A DNA stretch of 64,000 nucleotides from NCBI GenBank assembly GCA_003339415.1, contig PDHQ01000069.1, positions 69,079-133,078 of the forward strand. The letters run 5' to 3'. Positions 1 to 11,118 of this stretch are shown here, piece after piece (the first letter of the stretch is position 1; each line of letters opens with the position of its first letter). The notes under the pieces were generated by a model. That model saw only the letters and a program-made list of their open reading frames with translations, did not search any database and was not told the DNA's origin. Position numbers and translations under genes: made by a program. The DNA is from Ophiocordyceps camponoti-saundersi (nom. inval.). Its lineage: Eukaryota > Ascomycota > Sordariomycetes > Hypocreales > Ophiocordycipitaceae.

Positions 1-120
1 TCTATTTTCCTTTTTGTATTATTCTCTTTCTCACTCTTTCTCATTCTCTCACTCTCTAACTCTGTCTCCCTGTCTCTCTGTCTCTCTGTCTCACCATCTC
101 TCTCTCTCTCTCCGTCTCTC

Positions 121-154
<34 letters not shown>

Positions 155-293
155 TTCCCCCGCCCCTCTCCCCCCTCCTCCTCCCTACCTCTCCCCCCCC
201 CCCCCCCCCCCCCCTTTCTCTCTTCCTTTCCTTTGTGTTTATTTTTTTTTTCTCATCTTTCTCATCTACAAGGCTGAAAAAAAGAAAAAAGTC
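1..293. repeat. Pyrimidine-rich low-complexity leader with poly-C tracts
   Basis: The stretch is almost entirely C and T on the plus strand, with TCTC runs and two uninterrupted poly-C tracts near 123-150 and 190-214. It ends 4-20 bases before the ATG at 294, so it is most likely the promoter and 5' UTR of that gene. CT-rich tracts just upstream of fungal start sites are common, but the poly-C runs are unusually long. The proline/serine ORF read through it is compositional and is not a gene. Confidence 0.8.
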
Positions 294-1890
294 ATGGCGC
301 TCGGTGCCGTCTTGGAACCGGCCATCGTCGTGACGTTGCTTTTCGGTGGCGCATGGGTGAATCGTCGCAAACGGGATAATACTTCTTCTTCCAACGAGGG
401 GAATTGGCGCGACTTTTATGACGAGGATTACGATGACGACGATGACGACGATGAACGAGATGAGGATGGTGGCAACTCGGATGATGACGACGCCTTCGAC
501 GACCGCACCGGTGAGAGTCGGCGCAGGTCGGGGTCCAGTTGTTGGAGTGCTAGTTCATCGACTACGCTGGCGACGACGGATATCCCGGCGGTCAAAGTGT
601 CTTCGACGACTTCGAATTCGACGACGCGACGCAGGAGGTTACGATTCTTCGGCTGGGAAACGGTTGTGACATCGCCGGATACGGCTGTCTTTCGTCATCG
701 GCTGTTGAGCCGTTTGCTTCACCGGTTTCCCTTTCTCGTCGAGGCTTGGTATTGGGCTCTTATTTACTGGGTGAGTCTCTCCATCTACACTCAAGTTCAT
801 GCCTGTTCAGACTACCCTCTCAATCACATTCACACGTATATACATACACTCTCGTACACGCCCCTGCTAACCTCGACTCCCCCCTCATCAGGTCTATCAA
901 TTGGGTCGAGCCTTCACTGCACTCACCCTCGTCCAAGGCACCGTCACCGTCGCGCGAAAGCACGCCCTGCAACTCATCCATCTTGAGCAGCGCCTGGGCA
1001 TCTTCGTCGAGTTGCCAGTCCAGAAATGGTTCCTCGCTCGACCGCTTCTCCTTCACTGGATCAACCGCGTCTACTCCTTTATCCACATCCCCGGCACCAT
1101 CTTCTTTCTCGTCTGTCTATTCTACATCACCACCACCCGGCGCGGCAATGCGGCCGGTCCGGCTCTGTACGAGGCCAGGCGTCGCACCATGGCCATGTGC
1201 AACCTGTTGGCCTTCGTCATCTTCACTCTGTGGCCTTGCATGCCGCCCCGTCTGCTGAGCGATGCCGACTACAAGGGAGAGGAGGCGGTTGAGTCCAAGA
1301 GCTACGGCTTCATCGATACCGTTCACGGAACAGACGGTGAGAGCAGCGTTTGGACGACGAATCGCTTCTGCAACCAATATGGTCAGTTTTGTCTCCTTTC
1401 CCCCCCTTTCCCTCCTTCAAGTTTTAGAGGGGAGCAGGGGGCCGTCTCGGCTTCACCTGTGCCGGAGGAAAAAGCAAGGTCAAGCAAAAGAACAATGGGA
1501 ACTAACAACGCTTTTCCAGCCGCCATGCCATCGCTACACTTTGGCTACTCCCTGCTCATCGGCCTCACTATCGCGACCCTGCCGGTAAGCGGCCTGCGGT
1601 GGACCTCATGGAAGCGTCTAGCCATGGCGGCTCTCGGCATGGCTTATCCGACCCTGATCCTTACGGCCATCGTCGCCACGGCTAACCACTTCATCCTCGA
1701 CGCCGTGGCAGGGGCCGTGGTCTGCGGTCTGGCTTGGCAATCAAACGGGCTGTTGCTGAACTTGTCCGTTCTGGAGGATTACTTCCTCTGGTTCTTGCGC
1801 ATTCACAAGCCTGTTCACGTGTCTACGTCCGAGTCGGAACGGAGGAGAAGGAGGAGGAGGAGATTATTAAAGCAAGAGGAGGAGGCCTGA
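294..1890 (+). CDS. PAP2-superfamily integral membrane protein (inositolphosphotransferase-like), 445 aa
   Basis: Exons 294-770, 892-1381 and 1520-1890; introns 771-891 (GTGAGT, branch CTAAC, CAG) and 1382-1519 both keep frame. The N-terminus has one hydrophobic segment and then a very acidic Asp/Glu linker (about residues 40-70). The middle and C-terminal parts hold several membrane spans. The splice at 1381/1520 creates AAMPSLHFGYS, followed by NHFILDAVAG. These match the Ser-x-His and His-x3-Asp catalytic pairs of the PAP2 and Aur1/inositolphosphotransferase fold, which moves phosphate head groups on lipids. The substrate cannot be read from sequence, and a sphingolipid or phospholipid role is inference. 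The C-terminus is a basic Arg cluster followed by Glu. Confidence 0.82.
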
Positions 1891-2413
1891 AGGGGATGCT
1901 TTCTCTTCTTCTTTGCTTCCCCCTTCCTGCCCCCTTTTTCTTTTCAAAATCGACCTCTGTAGTAGTTTGGTAGTGTCTTTCCTTTTGTATGACTGTGTAT
2001 CCTCAAGAACAGGTGGGTATTTCCAGAGCGGGCGTACAATGTACGAATACGCTGAGGCTGAAGGTTGATATCCGTCGCTGTTTGTTTTGTTTCGGCCTTT
2101 GGTGCAGGGTAGGCATCACAGCCAAATGACATCACCGTCTCTCTGCTACAGCCTAGGCTACAGCACGGGATAAGCCACGTCAGCACGGCCCAGGCACACT
2201 CCACTCTGGGGATCTCACACAGCACACAGCCAAGCCGTCGCACGGACCGACTGTGCACCCGAGCTGCATCGCCACAGTTGGATCAGACTCAGCCTCATTC
2301 GACAACGAGACGACTACGACGACAACGACGTCAGCCTTGACGACGTCTGATAAACCGGGCTTTCAAGTCGCCAGAAAATCTTCAGCCTCGTCATCGCCCA
2401 CAACACCAATAAT
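1891..2413. other. Intergenic region between PAP2-like gene and GYP7
   Basis: About 520 bases of 3' flank and promoter between two plus-strand genes. A T-rich stretch follows the stop at 1890. The last 150 bases before the ATG at 2414 carry GACGAC-type repeats and probably belong to the 5' UTR. I see no RNA gene or supported ORF. Confidence 0.6.
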
Positions 2414-4854
2414 ATGGCAGACTCACCGTCCGCCAGCTTCTACGCCCTCAGCGACGATGAAGAAGGCGGCTACGATACCGTCACCCTCTCCGACTCTGCT
2501 CGCCGCGGCGTCAAGCTCCTCTTCGCCAAGAACAAGGTCTACGTCCATCCTACCTCTTCGGCAAGGGACAACGTCGCAGGATACATCGCACTACTGCAAC
2601 AGAAAGCATCCACAGCCTCTGCGCCTCCGTCTTCATCCTCCTCCACCACCTCCCCCGCCTCGTCTGACTTGCTTCTTGCCTGGGTTCCGGAATCGACGCT
2701 CGGTGAGGCGGCCGCAAGCCTCTACGCCAAGGTCGACCTGTCGGATGGAGAGTCGCCGTCGTCGCACCCGTGTCTGGTGCCGCCTCCGCCGACCGTAACG
2801 ACACATTCCGGTTCCGTCGGCGGCTATGCCTTTGCCGTGCCGCTGAGTGCCATCTACTCGCTCATCGTCCGTCCCCCAAGTCCCGGCTGGTGGCACGGCT
2901 CCGTCATCATCAATGCGCGCAACGGCGACGGCGCATTTCCTGCTCTGTTCTTCCACGATGCCGAGTGTCAGAGCACCATGCTCCAGAAGAAGCGCCTGGC
3001 CCGTGACGCCTTCGACCCCTTTAGCGAAGGTGGGCAAATGTTCTGGGGCGCGGACGAGGTCTTGCGCTGGCTGCGTCGCTACGTCGCCGTGGAGCGCGCC
3101 GGCGCAGAGCCCAACGTCTACCTGATAGAGCCCAGCAGCGAAGACATCGAGTCATTCGGGCAACAGCAGCAGCAACGACAACAACCGTCCGCCGCCGAAG
3201 CCGAAGACCCGTTCGTCAAATTCGTCAAGGAGACGGGCTGGAACATCATGAACCAGTTCAGCAAAGTGACAACCATGACGCGGCGCGCAGCCCAGGATCT
3301 GGCCGACAACTCCAACATGCCGCCCCAAGTGCGCCGCCTACTGCGCAACCCGGAAGTGCAGACGCTGCAGGAAGAGTTCGACAGCGCGCGCATCTACCTC
3401 GCCCGCTGGGCCATGGGAATCGCCGAGCAGAGCGAAAGAGACCGTCGAGGCCGCGTCTGGACGGCCCGCGACGTAGCCGAGCTCGAGTCGACGGACGTGG
3501 GCGAGTTCGAACTGCTCGACGACGTGGCCGGTATGTCGGTCGAGGAAAGGAGACGGCCGGTGACGGCCAAGGAATGGGCCGGCTGGTTCGACAAGGCCAA
3601 CGGAAGGCTCCTCGTCACCGTCGACGAGGTCAAGGAGCGCATCTTCCACGGTGGCCTCGACCCAGACGACGGCGTACGCAAGGAGGCCTGGCTGTTCCTG
3701 TTAGGCGTCTACGACTGGCACGGGTCCGCCGACGAGCGCAAGGCCCAGGAGTCCTCACTGCGCGATCAGTATTACCGTCTCAAGCAAGCCTGGTGGGACC
3801 GGCTAGACGGTCATGGAGGAGACGGCGAGGAAGGGGAGTGGTGGCGAGAGCAGCGAGGTCGAATCGGTGAGCAGCCCTTTTGCCAAGAACATCCCACAAG
3901 AGCGAACTCTTACTGACAGCCTACAGAAAAGGACGTCCACCGGACAGACCGCAACGTCGCCCCCTTTCAAGGCGAAGACAGCCCTCACCCAGACCCAGAC
4001 TCTCCCTTCGCCGACGTCGGCACAAACGCCCACCTAGAGCAGATGAAGGAGATGCTCCTGACCTACAACGAACACAACCGCACCCTCGGTTACGTGCAGG
4101 GAATGTCCGACCTCCTCTCCCCCATCTACGCCGTGACGCAAGACGACGCCCTCGCCTTCTGGGCATTCGAGCACTTCATGCAAAGAATGCAGCGCAACTT
4201 CCTACGAGACCAGTCCGGCATGCGCGCCCAGCTCCTCGCTCTAGACCAGCTCGTCAACCTGATGGATCCCAAACTGTGGGAGCACCTTCGCAAGGCGGAC
4301 AGCACCAACTTCTTCTTCCTCTTCCGCATGGTTCTCGTCTGGTATAAGCGCGAGTTTCTGTGGAATGACGTCCTTTCCCTTTGGGAGAGGCTCTGGACGG
4401 ATTACATGTCGTCGCAGATGCATCTCTTCATCGCCTTGGCTATACTGGACAAGCATCGAGATGTGATGATTCGACACTTGCATGCTTTCGACGAGGTTCT
4501 AAAATACGGTACGTTTCTTTCTTTTCCCCCATCCTCTCTTCTCTTCGCTTCTCCTTGATTCCTTTCCATCTCATCTCCTCTCCTCTCACTCTCAAATAAC
4601 TAACTAAACCCTGCTCAAAAACAGTAAACGAACTCTCCAACAGAATGGATCTAGAATCAACCCTCATCCGAGCCGAGTCCCTCTTCCGGAAATTCCAACG
4701 GCTCGTAGACGCAATCGACAAGCGGAACAATTTCCCCCTTCCCCCTTCTTCTTCTCCTCCATCGTCATCGTCGGCGGAGGAGAATAATACGATCAAGACC
4801 ATCACGCCTGAGTTGAGGGGCTTGCTGAGTCGTAAGATTGTCCAAGCTGAATAG
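2414..4854 (+). CDS. GYP7: Rab GTPase-activating protein Gyp7 (TBC domain), 754 aa
   Basis: Exons 2414-3866, 3927-4508 and 4625-4854. Gyp7 switches off Ypt7 (Rab7) and related Rabs by stimulating GTP hydrolysis, controlling endosome and vacuole traffic. The N-terminal half carries the conserved fungal Gyp7 region. The TBC domain starts near residue 400. The first splice joins the arginine-finger motif (I-E-K-D-V-x-R-T), and the second exon carries the glutamine finger in GYVQGMSD. The third exon restores the ending KYVNELSNRMDLE. Both introns are short with good GT and AG sites and remove in-frame stops. Length is close to yeast Gyp7 (about 746 aa). It ends tail to tail with the mso1-like gene. 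Confidence 0.93.
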
Positions 4855-5229
4855 CTTCTGTCTCCTCTATCCTGTTTTAAAATGCTTGTTCTACCTACAT
4901 TCTTGGCGTCGGGGGGTTTTTTTTTTACTTGAGTGGAAAAAAAGGGGCTTCTTCTCTGTTGGGACTATCAGGCGGGATGCTCATACATAGCAAGGGAGGG
5001 TTAGGTAGGCAGGCAGGCAGGCTATGCATGATTCATGAATGATGATGAAAGATGTATCAATTGGAGTAAAGATGAATCAAGATCAACAATGCGACTGATG
5101 CTCAGCATCGTCACCTCCCCTCTCTCCTAAAACCGGTTAACCATCATTAATCCCGAAACAGAGCCAAGCCACCCGCCGAAACACACCCAAACGCCCGCCT
5201 AGAAGAACCCACTAACCCCCCCACCCCCA
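4855..5229. other. Convergent 3' intergenic region
   Basis: The space between the stops of GYP7 (plus) and the Mso1-like gene (minus). It holds a T run near 4915 and the short tandem GGCAGGCAGGCAGG near 5010. Probably both 3' UTRs; no coding signal seen. Confidence 0.55.
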
Positions 5230-5832
5230 CTACCGATACCCCCTCGGCCCCCCTCCAGCCCGGCGCGGATCCGATGGCAAGCCCGGCGCCCGACCAGCAC
5301 GAGGCGACTCTGCAGCCGGGGGCGTAAAAGGCCCGTGCGGCCCCTGTGGACTGGCCGTACGCACGCCAGCCGCACCCGGCCCACGCAGCCGCTGGCGGAG
5401 CCTGTCCTGAGCAGAGGAGGATGAGGGCGTCTGATAGGATCCCGGTCGCTGGTCGTTCATCTGCGGACGCGGAGGGGCCAGATCGGCTCGGTTTCGAGAC
5501 TGGTCGTTGCCCCAGAGACTGCTGAGACCGCCTTGTTGCGGTTGTTGCTGTTGCTGGGAGGGGTTTCCGTATCGCGACCCGACGGCGGGCTGTTGTTGCT
5601 GCTGTTGAGCTTGAGGAGCGGGAGCGGGCGCGGGAGCCTTCGGATCGGGTGGAAGCCAGGCGGGTAGTGGCCGGCCCTTGTCGGTGTAGTAGTTGCGGAG
5701 GACGCGACAGACATGGGTGTCGTCGTCGTCGTCGCCGTCTGCGTCAGAGGAAAGGAGGGTAGCGCGAAGGGAGGATATGCCAGACGTCGTTTTCGTGACG
5801 ATGGACGAGTACCAGGAGGCCATTGAAGCCAT
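5230..5832 (-). CDS. MSO1: Mso1-like Sec1-binding exocytosis protein, 200 aa
   Basis: A single exon. I chose the ATG at 5832 because the conserved segment starts there (MASMASWYSSIVTKTTSG); the frame is open 30 codons further upstream, but that part looks like leader. The first 65 residues resemble the Sec1-binding region of yeast Mso1: an amphipathic helix, an acidic Asp run, then an HVCRVLRNYYTDKGRPLP block. In yeast, Mso1 binds the SM protein Sec1 at secretory-vesicle docking sites. The rest is low-complexity, with Gln runs, Pro/Ala repeats and an Arg/Gly/Pro tail, as expected for a disordered partner. The assignment rests on the N-terminal block alone. Confidence 0.75.
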   Translation of the reverse strand: MASMASWYSSIVTKTTSGISSLRATLLSSDADGDDDDDTHVCRVLRNYYTDKGRPLPAWLPPDPKAPAPAPAPQAQQQQQQPAVGSRYGNPSQQQQQPQQGGLSSLWGNDQSRNRADLAPPRPQMNDQRPGSYQTPSSSSAQDRLRQRLRGPGAAGVRTASPQGPHGPFTPPAAESPRAGRAPGLPSDPRRAGGGPRGYR

Positions 5833-6355
5833 TGTCGGTCTATGATGGCGTCGCTGATTATCGGTTTCTGTGAAGTAGTCGGTTTCGCTCTTTCGTTCGC
5901 GGTATCGGAAGCTCTGTCGCACGCTCTGTTGGACGCTCTGCCGGACGCCCTGCCGCTCTGTCTCTCCCTTCTTCGTTGTCTCTCTCTCCTCGTCGCATCT
6001 GCCGTGACCGTGACGAGATCAATCGTTCCTTCTCTCTCTCGCGATGATTGCCGTGATCAATGACCAGCAGTTGCGCGACTCAGAGACGCCGGCTTCGTCG
6101 AATCAAGGGCAGCGACTAAACAAAGGAAAGATGAAAAGGAAAAAATTCCAAGCCAAAAAAAAAAGGCCTCGTGGTTCCTGCGGCCAAGGTGGAGTCTCAA
6201 CTTACCCTGTACTCGGATCTCCTCAGCCTCATCTCAGCCACACCCATCCCCAAGCCACACCACCTACCCAAAAGCACAACACCCATCTTCAGCCTCGCCA
6301 GCCTCGTCCTCTCGCTGCTACAGAAACCTCCAAACAGAAATTCCCACTCCCTTCT
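5833..6355. promoter_or_regulatory. Upstream region of mso1-like gene / 3' flank of MAK16
   Basis: About 520 bases between two minus-strand genes. The part next to the mso1 start has CTCT-rich and GCTCTGTCGGACGCT-type repeats near 5910-5990. There is an A-rich run near 6140-6162. No supported gene; the plus-strand ORF entering MAK16 is an antisense shadow. Confidence 0.5.
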
Positions 6356-7367
6356 CTACCACTCCAGCGTATGAGCCACCGTAAGCTTCTCCCGTCCGTC
6401 TTTGACTTGTCCTTTGACGCGTTTGCTGCTCTTTGCCTTTTTGACGACTTTGGCGCGTTTTCGCTTAAGGCTCGACTTGTTCACGTCATCGTCCTCGTCG
6501 CTCTCGTCTTCCTCTTCTTCTTCCTCTTCGTCGTCTTCGTCGTCGTTTTCATCGCTGTCGAGCCAATCATCCACATCCTCTGGCTCACTCTCGCCATCAT
6601 CCGAGACGTACTCGACGATCTTATCCTCATCATCTTCATCTTGGTCATCTTCCTCGATGCCCTCGTCCATATCCTCGTCTCGGACGCCCTCACCCCCACG
6701 TTCCATGGCGTTGAGCACCTTTTTCCAGATGGCCTCGCTGACGTTGAGCGGCTGATCACCGTACGCGCCCTGACGCAGCCTCTCAGCCAGCTCGCGCTCA
6801 ATGGTCCTCTCCAACTTGGCAGCAGCCTCGGCCTTTCGCTCGCGCGTAGCCTCCCGATGTCGAACCTTGGGCGCAAGCTTCGGCACCAGACGCTCACCCA
6901 ACCTCTCCTCTTCGGCCGCCAACCTGCGCGACCGCATCTGCACCTGCGTCAGGCGCGTGAGACGCTGCTTGCACTTGTGAATGAGAAACTTGGGCCAGTA
7001 GATGAGCCTCTCGTCAATCTGTTCCAGTGCCTTGGAGTAGTTGTTGGAAAGCTTGATCCGCTGCCATGTTTTGGACGGCAAGTGAGCGCGCTCGATCGTC
7101 TTCATGTACAGATAGAGCGTCTCCTTGGTCGGATGCTGGCGAACGGTAGCGTAGCGCGAGTTGGCGAGTGGACATGACTGTCGGTTACAGAGGCCCGTCA
7201 CATTATATTCGTTGCGGCAGAAATTTTGCTTCTTTTCCGTCCTGATTTGGGGCCACGATGTGAGCGACGACGATGAGCAGGAAGCAACGAAAGAATACGA
7301 CTCACTTCAGTTTGAAAGAGCAGAATTGCTGGTTGATGATCTGCCATACGATCTCGTCCGACGCCAT
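6356..7367 (-). CDS. MAK16: Ribosome biogenesis protein Mak16, 315 aa
   Basis: Exon 1 is 7367-7306 and exon 2 is 7241-6356; a 64-nt intron (7305-7242) splits Lys21. Exon 1 encodes [20 protein letters not shown], the diagnostic Mak16 N-terminus, and exon 2 continues with [20 protein letters not shown]. The cysteines in these blocks form the conserved Cys-rich site. Mak16 is a nucleolar factor for 25S rRNA processing and 60S subunit assembly. The C-terminal third is a long Asp/Glu run followed by a Lys/Arg nuclear-localisation tail, as in yeast. A search that ignores the first 21-codon exon would start the protein falsely at MTGLC. Confidence 0.96.
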
Positions 7368-7732
7368 CCTTGCATACCTGCCTGGGCAAAAGCTAGGTAT
7401 GAAGCTGATGAACGAGTTTGTCTGCAGCAGCAGCTTGCTCTTCCACTTTTTTTTTTCCTCTTAGTCTTACATACCCAAGCGGCAATTTCTCACCGCCTAC
7501 CCCATCCGCATGTCCGGACTGCGGAATAACCCCTCCGCCGAGCGACGATCCCCCATCAATATCATCGCCCTTTGCAAGAAAGCAATCAACAACCAGACAA
7601 TCCAAGCCCGCGAAACCTCAAGACGAACGACGCGATACATCGAGACATAGAGGGAAAGAAACGAAGAAAATATCCCGATAAGACCGAGCGCAACCTAAAG
7701 GGCCTCCCAAACCCCCCCTTCCAACCTCAACG
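7368..7732. promoter_or_regulatory. Divergent promoter between MAK16 and VPS55
   Basis: About 365 bases separate the two divergent starts (7367 minus, 7733 plus), so both promoters must lie here. Contains a T-run near 7447-7458 and a purine-rich stretch just before the VPS55 ATG. No clear TATA box. Confidence 0.55.
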
Positions 7733-8185
7733 ATGCCCGCGGCCGGCCTCAAAACTATCATCGCCCTCTCCTTCGTCCTCGCCGTCGGCTTCCTCCTCGT
7801 CATCCTTTCCTGCGCCCTCTTCAAAGTCTACTATCCTCTTCTCGTCGTCGCAACCTTCGTCGTCGCCCCTCTACCCAATTGGATTTGCGCCCGTTGCGCA
7901 AACCCGGATGATTTCGTCGAGAGCTCCGGCGCCGCTGTCCTCGATCTCGGTCGCTTCCTTACTGGCTTCTTTGTCGTCATGGGCATTGGTTAGCTTCTTC
8001 TACCACCTTGTCGTTGGCTCTCGACTGATATTCATCTTCTCTCTTCAACAGCTCTGCCCATTGTCCTTGCTCACTCCGACCTCATCAGAGTCGAAGCCAT
8101 GATCATGTCCATAATCGGCGGCCTTTTGATCTACGGGACCATTATAAGCTTCGGCATGTTCTTCCACGAAGAGCACGAGTTTTGA
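7733..8185 (+). CDS. VPS55: Vacuolar protein sorting protein Vps55, 129 aa
   Basis: Exons 7733-7988 and 8052-8185; intron 7989-8051 begins GTTAGC, a slightly weak donor. The protein is four hydrophobic segments with short loops, ending in FFHEEHEF. The blocks AGLKTIIALSF, PNWICARCANPDDF and ALPIVLAHSDLI are typical of Vps55/OB-RGRP. In yeast, Vps55 works with Vps68 in late endosome-to-vacuole traffic. Length fits the family (about 130-140 aa). The second exon is needed for the last two membrane spans. Confidence 0.94.
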
Positions 8186-8460
8186 AGGCTCTTCCTTCAT
8201 CAGCAATCTTCTCTCGTTTCTCTTCTCTTCTTCTCTCGCCATGCCGTCACGCGTAAATCTGTAATCGTCTTGGCTTGTCATCGGGCGTCGGAGCGGGCAT
8301 TGTTACAGTTTATTTCCCTTCCTTTCCCCTTCACTCTTAGCGCCTCAATTTACGTCCTAATTCAAGCGTCATGTGCTACTGAGTTGCGATTCTCGTCTAA
8401 CTGTTGTCCCTCTGGAAAGGGGCGTCTGCGACGGTCTCCCCCTAGTCTATCAACCCTTCG

Positions 8461-11118
8461 TCAAACTACATCCCTCAAAACTCTCAACGGCCCACAGAGT
8501 TTAACAAACATCTCTTCCCTCTCCGCTTCAGCCTCACTTAAACCTGTCACTGCCCCTCCTGCGCCTATCCGCCACACATCCTCCCCTTCCCAGCGGAAGA
8601 TGGTGCGGATAGTGACGCTCCAGTCGGCTCGCCCGTCGACGTCGAGGTAACCGACGACGCCCGAGTAGATACTTCGTTCCGACGCTTCCAGCGAAGCCAA
8701 TATCTCGCAGCTGCGCTTCTTGGGCGCCCCCGTCATGCTCCCTGGTGGCAGCGTCGCGGCCAGCACGTCGAAGCCTGTCGTCGCCCTTTCCGACAACTTA
8801 CTGCTGCTCGAGCCGGGCAGTACTCCCCTCACGTCAGTCGTCATCTGCCACACACCTACAAACTCCTCGACCCTAAGCAGATCCGGAACTGTAACTCTTC
8901 CCGCCCCGCAGACGCCAAAGAGGTCGTGACGCACGAGATCGACAATCATGATATTCTCAGCCTCCTCCTTGGGCACGTGTAGCAGTGCTTCGGCCTGGGC
9001 CAGCGTCGAAACGGAAGGTGACTTGCGAACTGTGCCTTTCATCGGCCGCATCGAGCAGACGCCGTCGCTGCCGTGTTGAAGGAAGCGCTCGGGCGAGCTG
9101 CCGATGATGGTGGCGCCGCCGAGCCGGATAAAGGAGCCAAAGGGGGCCGGCTGACGGCCACGTAGCGTGCGATAAATCTGCCACGCTGTCTCTGTAGATT
9201 CGTGATTGTGTCTATCGCTGCCGTTGTGGTTCTTTTCTTGCTGACCGGGGTTGCAGTTTCGGTTTCCATTTCCATCCTTGCGATTTCCATTACAGCCATG
9301 ATCATACTCATCATCAAAGTGCTGGTTGCGTTTGTCGTGATGATGCTGCTGGCCGTTGTCGTCATCCCCGGCACAGGCCGTAGTCTGCGCCGTTAGACAT
9401 AACTCGTACGACTCGCCTTCCCGAATCTTCTCCTGACACCGCCTGACCTGCTCCTCATAGGCCTCCTCCTCAGGAACATCAAACCTTAACCTGCCACTTC
9501 TCCGAACCTCCTTCAGCAGTTGGTCGTTATCCACAAACGTTACTGCGTCTCCGCCCCCCGTTCCAGGCCTCGCGTCCCGCTGTAGCACCTCAACGACGTT
9601 GTCCATCCATGCGTCGTCGTCCTCGTCGAGGCTCTGCACGTATGCGACGCAAGCTTCGTGGTCGAGGACGACGCTCCGCCTCACCCACGCCATACACACG
9701 TCTGGCCGCTTGTGACCCCTACGCCGGGAAACAAGCCCGGGACTCAACGTGCTGAGCCCCATCTCGTACGTGACGAAGCCCAGGAAGCCGCCCCTGAAGA
9801 CGGGATTGTCACCCGTTTCCGGAACACCTTCACGCCGCCGTCGCCGCCGCCATCGCCGCCAAAGCTCGGACATGATGTGCCAGGGGCTCCGCGGGTCGAT
9901 GTTCCCGTCGCGGTCAAGACCCAGCCGAATCCGCTGTCGCCGCTCGTCGCGACCCCGGACGGCAGGAAGGCGGAGCGAGAGGTAGTCGTCGCCGACGTGG
10001 TACTCCAGTCGAAGAGCCTCTTCGACAGCGAGGGCGATCACAGAAGTCTTCGCCCGCGGGTCCCCTCTGGCAGCGCTAGACGAATCAAGAATGATAGCCT
10101 CTCGAGAGCCGTCGAGGCCCAGAAGCTCAGCCACTTCCGCGGCATTGACGCCCTTCGGCATCACAACTTGACGGCACGTGTACCGAGCCCGGGAGACAGC
10201 CTCGGCCGCCAGACCAGACTGCATATCGTCCCGCCATGGACAGGCAGCGAGTCGCAGCTGCGCCGCATTCAGCGCACAAACAGACGGACTCAGACTGTCG
10301 ACACACGCAAAAGAGTCAATCTTGGGCCTCAGGCCATGATTGCTCTCCAGCGCAGCGCGGAACCAATTGCGGACGACGTCATGAGCGACGGCGGCGGTTC
10401 GGATCGATTCGGGGTGGTATTGAATCCCCCAAAAAGGCCGGCTCGCATGTCGGACGGCCATAAGAATGCGCTCGTCCGCGTGCTGTGTCCATGCCAGCGG
10501 TACTAGATCAGGCGCGCAACGAGGCCTCGATCGACGTGCAGCGGGCCAGTCCCCTTCGGCGACGTGATCCTGGCCGATATCGGCGCACAGACTATGGTAC
10601 AGCGTCGCGCCAAAAGCCGGCACATCGCGAAAGATGTCGGCATCGACCGGCTCGACGACATGAACAAGCCCATGCAAGCCTCCGCATCGCAAACGGCGGA
10701 TGTCGCCGCCGAAATGAACCACCAGACTCTGAAAGCCAAGACAGATGCCCAGCACCGGCACAGCGTGATTCTCCCACAGCATCTTGAAGACGCCGACGTC
10801 TGTGTCACGCAGCGGCGAGCCGGGTCCAGGCCCGCAGACGACGGCATCGAAGGCCCTCAGCCGCTCGGCGAACTGCTCCAGCGTCCAATCCGGGGACGGG
10901 TCCGAGTCGAGCGTCTTGAGGTCCATGTGCAAGACGTGCACTGTAACCTGGCTGCCGAGCACATCTTTGAGTAGCGAGACGATGTTATTGGTGAACGAAT
11001 CGTAGGCGTCGAGGAAGAGGATGCGCCGAGGCGCCATCGTCTTGAGCACCGCCATTGATGCTACGGAAGCTTCCGGATCGATATTCGCATGAGACTCGAG
11101 AGTAGTATGCGACGACAC
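8461..11118 (-). CDS. ABZ1: Aminodeoxychorismate synthase (bifunctional PabA-PabB), 885 aa
   Basis: One uninterrupted exon. It makes 4-amino-4-deoxychorismate from chorismate and glutamine, the first step to p-aminobenzoate for folate. Residues about 30-265 are a class I glutamine amidotransferase: ILFLDAYDSFTNN, oxyanion loop GPGPGSP, nucleophile Cys near 126 in GICLGFQSL, His/Glu in GIQYHPES. The rest is the PabB chorismate-binding part. It has MRPMKGTVRK, whose Lys marks PabB rather than anthranilate synthase, then GSMTGAPKKRSCEI and the closing IGAGGAVT. A His/Asn/Gly-rich insert interrupts the PabB half near residue 600. The conserved core begins at Met28 (11037); Met1 and Met22 are alternative starts. 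Whether the 27-residue extension is a targeting signal is unclear. Confidence 0.93.
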   Translation of the reverse strand: MSSHTTLESHANIDPEASVASMAVLKTMAPRRILFLDAYDSFTNNIVSLLKDVLGSQVTVHVLHMDLKTLDSDPSPDWTLEQFAERLRAFDAVVCGPGPGSPLRDTDVGVFKMLWENHAVPVLGICLGFQSLVVHFGGDIRRLRCGGLHGLVHVVEPVDADIFRDVPAFGATLYHSLCADIGQDHVAEGDWPAARRSRPRCAPDLVPLAWTQHADERILMAVRHASRPFWGIQYHPESIRTAAVAHDVVRNWFRAALESNHGLRPKIDSFACVDSLSPSVCALNAAQLRLAACPWRDDMQSGLAAEAVSRARYTCRQVVMPKGVNAAEVAELLGLDGSREAIILDSSSAARGDPRAKTSVIALAVEEALRLEYHVGDDYLSLRLPAVRGRDERRQRIRLGLDRDGNIDPRSPWHIMSELWRRWRRRRRREGVPETGDNPVFRGGFLGFVTYEMGLSTLSPGLVSRRRGHKRPDVCMAWVRRSVVLDHEACVAYVQSLDEDDDAWMDNVVEVLQRDARPGTGGGDAVTFVDNDQLLKEVRRSGRLRFDVPEEEAYEEQVRRCQEKIREGESYELCLTAQTTACAGDDDNGQQHHHDKRNQHFDDEYDHGCNGNRKDGNGNRNCNPGQQEKNHNGSDRHNHESTETAWQIYRTLRGRQPAPFGSFIRLGGATIIGSSPERFLQHGSDGVCSMRPMKGTVRKSPSVSTLAQAEALLHVPKEEAENIMIVDLVRHDLFGVCGAGRVTVPDLLRVEEFVGVWQMTTDVRGVLPGSSSSKLSERATTGFDVLAATLPPGSMTGAPKKRSCEILASLEASERSIYSGVVGYLDVDGRADWSVTIRTIFRWEGEDVWRIGAGGAVTGLSEAEAEREEMFVKLCGPLRVLRDVV

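Noticed and set aside
6044..7177. 377-codon plus-strand ORF over MAK16
   Set aside because: It is antisense to a secure Mak16 gene; its Leu/Val-rich reading is the complement of acidic codon runs.
9658..10506. 282-codon plus-strand ORF inside ABZ1
   Set aside because: Antisense shadow of the aminodeoxychorismate synthase; no family signal.
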